DNA of 64,000 nt from Azadirachta indica (Eukaryota; Streptophyta; Magnoliopsida; Sapindales; Meliaceae), in NCBI GenBank assembly GCA_022749755.1, contig CM040442.1:11382457-11446456 (forward strand), read 5' to 3'. The notes under the pieces were generated by a model that did not search any database, was not told where the DNA came from, and saw only the letters and a program-made list of their open reading frames with translations. The stretch's first letter is position 1, and every line of letters begins with the position of its first letter. The position numbers and the translations under genes are program-made. Of the stretch, positions 59,401 to 64,000 are shown piece after piece.

Positions 59401-60747
59401 AGAGTAAATTCCATCTTTAGAATGGAAAAGTCCTAAAGGATAGGGCCTAATGTTTGTAGCCATTGTGCACCTAATACCATCTCACAACCTCCCAAAGATA
59501 GAATATGGAAATCAGCCTTGCATTGATAATCTTTGAGCGTAAATAGTAGTCCTGGGCATTTACCAAAACAGAAGAGTTTCGCACCATTAGCCACCTACTT
59601 CAAATCGATCCTTAGTTATGATTCGAAAATGAAACCTCCGAATAATAACAGGATCCACAAAATTATGAGTACTATCAGAGTCAATTAATACCATTACAGG
59701 GCTTCTCTTAACAAAGACTTGCACTCGCATTATTTGTGGCATCAACGAACCCGTTAGTGCATGAGAAGAGATTTTTAGTGATTCATGTTGCTTTCCAACT
59801 TCCTCAAAATTATTTGACCTTCATTATCAGAGCTTTCACCTTTAATTAGAAATAACGTGTGGGTTCTGCACGTATGACCAGATATCCATTTTTCATCACA
59901 ATTGTAGCACGATTTTTTTTGCCGTCTCTCTTGTGCTTCTTCCTCCGAAATTTGTTTAATAAGGTATCGATTGTTTTTTTTTGTTGTAGTCGCATTAGGT
60001 GATTTTGCCTTAATATTTCGCCTATTCTGTCTTCGAATAATGGTGCGTTCTTCTTGTAACTTTGCCAATCCGATTGTTGCCATTAAAGATGTGGGCTTAA
60101 AAATTTTGACTTCTACCTGAATCTGATCCTTCAGACCTTTTACAAAACTAACCAAAAAGGATTTTGGAAGCCGATTGGTAAGTTTTTCAAATTCTTTTTG
60201 GTACTGCAAAGGTTGCTAGCTGCCTAAGTTTTGCCAATGATTCTACATAATCTTCATATTTTACTGGTCTAAATTGAGAGCTGGCTACTTGCTTAAAAGC
60301 CTTCCAATTTGGGAATTCCATCACTATGCTCACCTATTTAAATCACTGTAGAGTTTTACCTTGTAAGTGAAAGAAAGCAATTTTAACTTGCTGTGACTTT
60401 GAGGTTTTATAATATTCAAAGAATTGTTCAACATGGTAAATTCATCTTGATGGGTCATCTCTTTCAAATTGCAAAAACTCAAGTCAAATGGTGCGAAAAC
60501 TAATGCCTTGTTGATGCTCTCCACCTCTGTGAATTGCACTTCTATCATGTGAGGAACTTGATTCTACGAAAAGACTATCGCTGGGCTCATTTCACATGTT
60601 GGACATGCTCTATGATAGATGATCATACTTGGCATTAAGTGTTGCAATTTTCTGGTTCATTTTAGTAGTCATCCTTCGTATCATGTCTGCCAAGGCCTTT
60701 GTTTGTTGTTCTGACTTCTCCGAAAACTTTCTGAACTCATTTTTCAT
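56411..60747 (-). pseudogene. Reina-like gag-pol (decayed)
   Basis: Starts at ATG 60747 (MKNEFRKFSEKSEQQTKALA). The gag core reads RDDPSR and HVEQFFEYYKTSKSQQVKIA with stops; the 59775-60209 stretch ends gag with zinc-knuckle-like CYNCDEKWISGHTC. Protease lies at about 59400-59720 (not clearly readable). [30 protein letters not shown] and [13 protein letters not shown] (58731-58979), then the catalytic SFDDILIYSK at about 58655-58685. RNase H is at 57826-58483 (AYTSKALTKRSLGLATYEKE, DALS). Integrase is at about 56960-57800, with FECEVCQRNK visible in frame. C-terminal piece 56742-56966 (FDIDDVVYLHLKLYRQ) matches the end of gypsy integrase. Confidence 0.88.
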
Positions 60748-60791
60748 ATCTATTTTTTTTGGGTGAGCCGATACCATATACTAGAGCGATT

Positions 60792-60803
60792 GCTCTGATA
60801 CCA
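60792..60803 (-). other. Reina-like primer-binding site (tRNA initiator-Met)
   Basis: Minus strand TGGTATCAGAGC, three bases from the 5' LTR at 60807. The same tRNA primer is used by the copia element at 41 kb. Confidence 0.88.
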
Positions 60804-60806
60804 AAT

Positions 60807-61105
60807 TGATAGAACCATAGAAATGATAGTTTATTAAGTAAGAAGAAAGATATAAAAATACAAGGATTTTGGATTCTTTTTGTACTCTCTCCTCCTCTTA
60901 ACATACTTATTTATACAATAAAAAATCAAATAAGAAAGGAAATAAATTAACAACTAAGGAAATAAAGTGATTGGAATGACGATTATTCCACAAAAATTAA
61001 TCCTATTTGACAGCCCAGACTTGCAGGATTTTCCAAAATATGACTTCCTTAAATCACTTCCTACTACAAGCCATTATGAAAGAATCTCAGGCTATGATTC
61101 TATCA
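60807..61105 (-). repeat. Reina-like 5' LTR
   Basis: TGATAGAACCATAG ... TGATTCTATCA, 299 bp, with an internal TACTTATTTATACAATA promoter-like stretch on the + sequence. Followed by target duplication CTATT. Confidence 0.92.
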
Positions 61106-61110
61106 CTATT

Positions 61111-61556
61111 ACTCTCACAACTCAAATTCAGAAAATAAATTCAAATATACGTTTCCATCATCCCTCTTTTGCAGCCAGTTTTGTCCTTAGTTTTGCTGGT
61201 GTTGATAGCCTCTTCAAATCATGCCAAAGCAACCACAATATGCAATTCTTATTGAAATATGGAATCTAGCCCTCTTCATGGTGTTAATAGCCTGTTGAAA
61301 TAACATATAGATGAGGCTCAGATCATCAAGGAAAATGATCAATAAATAGCTTTCTGAATTTGTTTTCTGTTTTGTCAAATAGATTGCTTGGAAGAATATT
61401 GGTTGCATATTCATTTTCATCATGATGTCATGAAAAATTTTGGCTCTTCAATTTTGTTTTCCTATCTAATTGTTTTTGTTTGGTTACTTCAAAGGAAAAA
61501 TGAGGTAAGGGAATGAATGAGTTCAGTTTTTTATGTTTATTTTACTTAATATTTAA
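61111..61556. other. Intergenic, no gene seen
   Basis: Right flank of the Reina-like insertion. Short open frames lack any recognisable domain. Confidence 0.35.
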
Positions 61557-62404
61557 AGTGAGTTTGGCAATGCTAATAAGCACTCCATAAGTGCTAATTA
61601 GCACTTGTAAAATGCTAAATCTCTTGTAAAATTTTGACAAATTTTAATAAAAGTGCTTATTAAAAAAATTTTAACATTTGAAGTGATTATTTAATTAGCA
61701 AAAATTTGGTGCTTTCTCAAATTAATACTTCAAGTGCTTAAAAAGGTAGTACTTATATAGTTAATGAAAATTTTTTTTTTCAAAATATCCTTAAACAAAT
61801 TTAAGAATTACATTTCTTAAATATTTTTTTGGGTTAAATAGATTTTAATTTAGATGATTATATATATGAATATATAATGAATTATATTAGATATTTGGAG
61901 ATAATATTATTCATTATTTTTTTGAGATGAATAAATTATTCAAAATGATATATTATTTGTGTTTATGACATTTATAATTTTATTTATATTTTAATACGTA
62001 GTATATAATTAATACTATAAAATTGTAGTTATTTTTATAACAAAAATATTTTTTATTTTTTTAGATTATTGAAGTTGTTGCTACTTTCACAACAAATTTT
62101 TTATTCAGTTTTTTAGAAATATTTTAAAACAAAAATATTATATATATATAATATTTTTTAATTAAAAATATTGTTATATGAATTTATTACTTATTTTAAT
62201 ATATGTCTATTTTAGTAATTTATCAATACAAAAGTACTTTTTTAATTATACTTCCAAATACGTAATTTAGGACCAATAAGTACTTTTAAAGATTATTAGC
62301 CAAGCACTTAAATACTTTTAAAAAAATTTCCTAAAAGAAAAAGTACTAAAAAATATAACACTAATTATTTCAATACCTATTCTTTAGCACTGTCAAACTG
62401 ACCC
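61557..62404. mobile_element. MITE-like element with terminal inverted repeats
   Basis: Left end AGTGAGTTTGGCAATGCTA and right end (complement) GGGTCAGTTTGACAGTGCTA are imperfect inverted repeats. The flanks TTA/TTAA at both ends suggest a TTA-type target duplication, so a Tourist (PIF/Harbinger)-like origin is likely, with a hAT origin as the alternative. AT-rich interior, no transposase. Subterminal GTGCTAATTAGCAC palindrome near 61592. Confidence 0.6.
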
Positions 62405-64000
62405 TTAATTAAATTTTGATTATTTTGTTTGATTTAAAATTCTAAAATTTATCAAATCTCTTGTTAAAAGTTCAGTTAATCTAATAAATGAATAGCAAAT
62501 TGAGAGAACATTGATGAATATAAAAGGATAAGACATGTTAATGAATTAAAAAGTATAAAAGGAATATGGATCTAAATAACGACATACATAAACTATTTTT
62601 TACAGCTAAATTTGACAATAAGAGGTGGTGCTTAAAAAAAATAAACTTTTTTTAGTTTATTTACTATTTATAATGGTCATAAAATTGGCACCAAATACTT
62701 TTTATAATGGCTGAAAATAACCATAAATGACAACAATTTATTTGCTATATATTGGATTTATTTCATCTTCTAATATTTAAACGCAATTGATCCAAAAGAC
62801 TGCATGCAGCAAGAAACTTAAATAAACAATGATCAAGTTGAATTGAGAGAGAAATGGAAGAGGAATGATGTGCATACTAGATATTAGCGAAGAAGGCTTT
62901 TTCCATGAAGCACAATTTCCTCCTTTTGAGAGTTTGGAGGAAATTTGCGTAGCAGCATTGAGGGAAATAAGTGCAGAATTTTGAGTTTGGTTTTTGTTTT
63001 AGATAGAAGTAACAATAAGAATTTCAGTTGGGAGTTGGCAGATTAAGATGAACACATAATATAGGATGAGGAATGGAAGTTATTTGGTTAATGAAATTCA
63101 GAAAAAAAGAGGCTGGATCTTTTCACGCTTGCTCCGATACCATGACATAGAAGTGTTTATAATAAGGTTAATAAAAAAATTCAGGACCGACTAACTCGAA
63201 TAAATTCCAAAATATAGGGTCAAGTTTAACCCAATCGTAAATATATATCAAACATTGTTCAAGCTTTAATTTTCAAACCCCAATACAGTATATGTCGAAA
63301 TGGGCTAGGTTCGGTTAAAATCTTAGTCAGTCTGGATGGTAAGTTCACAACTTGAAAATCTCAGCCACGTCTTAATGAATTTATCCAATTTTAGGCCAAA
63401 TTTTATCAACCCTATCGAACTTTTGTCAATATATACTTAGTTTTGAGTTTTAGAAATCTAGATGTAAAACCCAGACGATATAAAATTTGGCCCACATCTA
63501 GTATAAATATAATTTATCTTACTTCTTGTTAGGCTTTTATAAACCTAAACCAATTTTGGAATTTTGCCCACCCTAGTTCATAAACCCGAACTAAGTTGAC
63601 CAATCTCTTCAATTCGATTTCCATCCAATCTACTTTCTGGTTGATTGAAAATTTTAAAATTTGTTTACAGTGGACCAGATTAAGAATTCAACGTTGACAT
63701 TTTAGAATATTCTAGTCTAATTGTCAAAAATAATATAATTTATTTCTGAATAAAAAACTATTTTTATGATATATAAAATTGTATTTATTATAAAATTATA
63801 CCCCATTCTCGCTTATCCTTTCATTTCCTCCTTTCCACTTTCATTTTTTATTTTTTTAATGATTAATATTTTTTATTTACAATGTAATTATACTTTTTCA
63901 AGTTGAAACAAAATTTAATGATAATATTTTGTGAAAAATTATAAGTTTTAATCTTGTACTCTCATAAACTTTAGTAATTGATTTAACCTTTATTTTTTAT
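62405..64000. other. Intergenic to window end; possible LTR edge near 63130
   Basis: AT-rich, no gene. At 63125-63136 the string GCTCCGATACCA is the complement of an initiator-Met-type primer-binding site with one mismatch, followed by TGACATAGAAG, which could be an LTR start. No gag or second LTR supports it, so this is at best a relic. The sequence to 64000 has several GGGTC/CCCAA words but no structure I can name. Confidence 0.35.

Larger units (their letters stand above)
56110..61105 (-). mobile_element. Complete Ty3/gypsy chromovirus-type element (Reina-like)
   Basis: 4,996-bp element on the minus strand, flanked by the 5-bp target duplication CTATT (56105-56109 and 61106-61110). Short LTRs (298 and 299 bp) begin TGATAGAAC and end TTCTATCA. 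It has an initiator-Met tRNA primer-binding site next to the 5' LTR. The gag-pol order is gag, protease, RT, RNase H, integrase. Overall length near 5 kb, short LTRs and the RT sequence fit the Reina clade. Coding is disrupted by many stops and frameshifts. Confidence 0.93.

Noticed and set aside
63125..63140. Primer-binding site and LTR start of another retroelement
   Set aside because: Only a 12-base near match to the tRNA complement; no gag, pol or second LTR in the expected direction.
1..64000. tRNA or rRNA genes and CRISPR arrays
   Set aside because: None recognised; tRNA-like strings are only retroelement primer-binding sites, and the tandem arrays have no spacer-repeat organisation.

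Overview
This is a piece of an AT-rich plant nuclear genome. It carries plant lineages of Ty3/gypsy (Athila-, Tat- and Reina-like) and Ty1/copia (Tnt1/Tork-like) retrotransposons, a CACTA transposase, MITEs, a fragment of a plant RACK1 gene and a coiled-coil NBS-LRR resistance-gene relic. The style of the resistance gene suggests a woody eudicot (for example a Citrus-like genome), but the species cannot be fixed from the sequence alone. I find no intact host protein-coding gene; nearly everything recognisable is a decayed mobile element or pseudogene.

Layout. 1-8.0 kb: Athila-type Ty3/gypsy element on the + strand (gag, protease, RT, RNase H, integrase, then a 3' ORF). 8.0-11.3 kb: the 3' half of the same element again in inverted orientation, forming a palindrome with ~3.3-kb arms and a ~30-bp loop; a third partial copy follows to 11.7 kb. 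11.8-16.3 kb: a segment bounded by ~80-bp inverted repeats, containing a second palindrome with a nearly exact 298-bp tandem duplication at its core, a hAT-like end and 2.2 kb of very AT-rich sequence. 17.8-22.3 kb: a CACTA (En/Spm, TNP2) transposase gene broken by an inverted duplication of its own 5' half and by a 408-bp MITE. 22.4-28.6 kb: TGCTG-rich repeats, a foldback MITE, a RACK1 pseudogene fragment and a ~36-bp tandem array inside a larger ~693-bp repeat.

28.6-35.2 kb: Tat-type Ty3/gypsy remnant (RNase H, integrase, a long antisense extra ORF, then a polypurine tract, LTR and primer-binding site in a row). 36.1-41.8 kb: complete copia element on the - strand with LTRs and a 5-bp target duplication; its single 1,328-codon frame is broken only by nonsense codons. 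42.4-43.3 and 46.3-46.9 kb: CAGCA-rich repeats. 43.4-52.1 kb: a CC-NBS-LRR pseudogene on the - strand with a tandemly duplicated 3' region that includes a second LRR fragment. 54-56 kb: interleaved direct and inverted repeats and a second foldback MITE. 56.1-61.1 kb: complete Reina-like Ty3/gypsy element on the - strand with target duplication CTATT. 61.6-62.4 kb: a MITE-like element. The rest is AT-rich intergenic sequence.

The most unusual property is the number of inverted duplications (centres near 8.0, 13.0, 19.7, 24.5, 54.6 and 55.7 kb), several made of whole transposon halves and two of them kilobases long. If transcribed, they would give long hairpin RNAs that could feed small-RNA silencing of the parent families; this is inference and needs small-RNA data.
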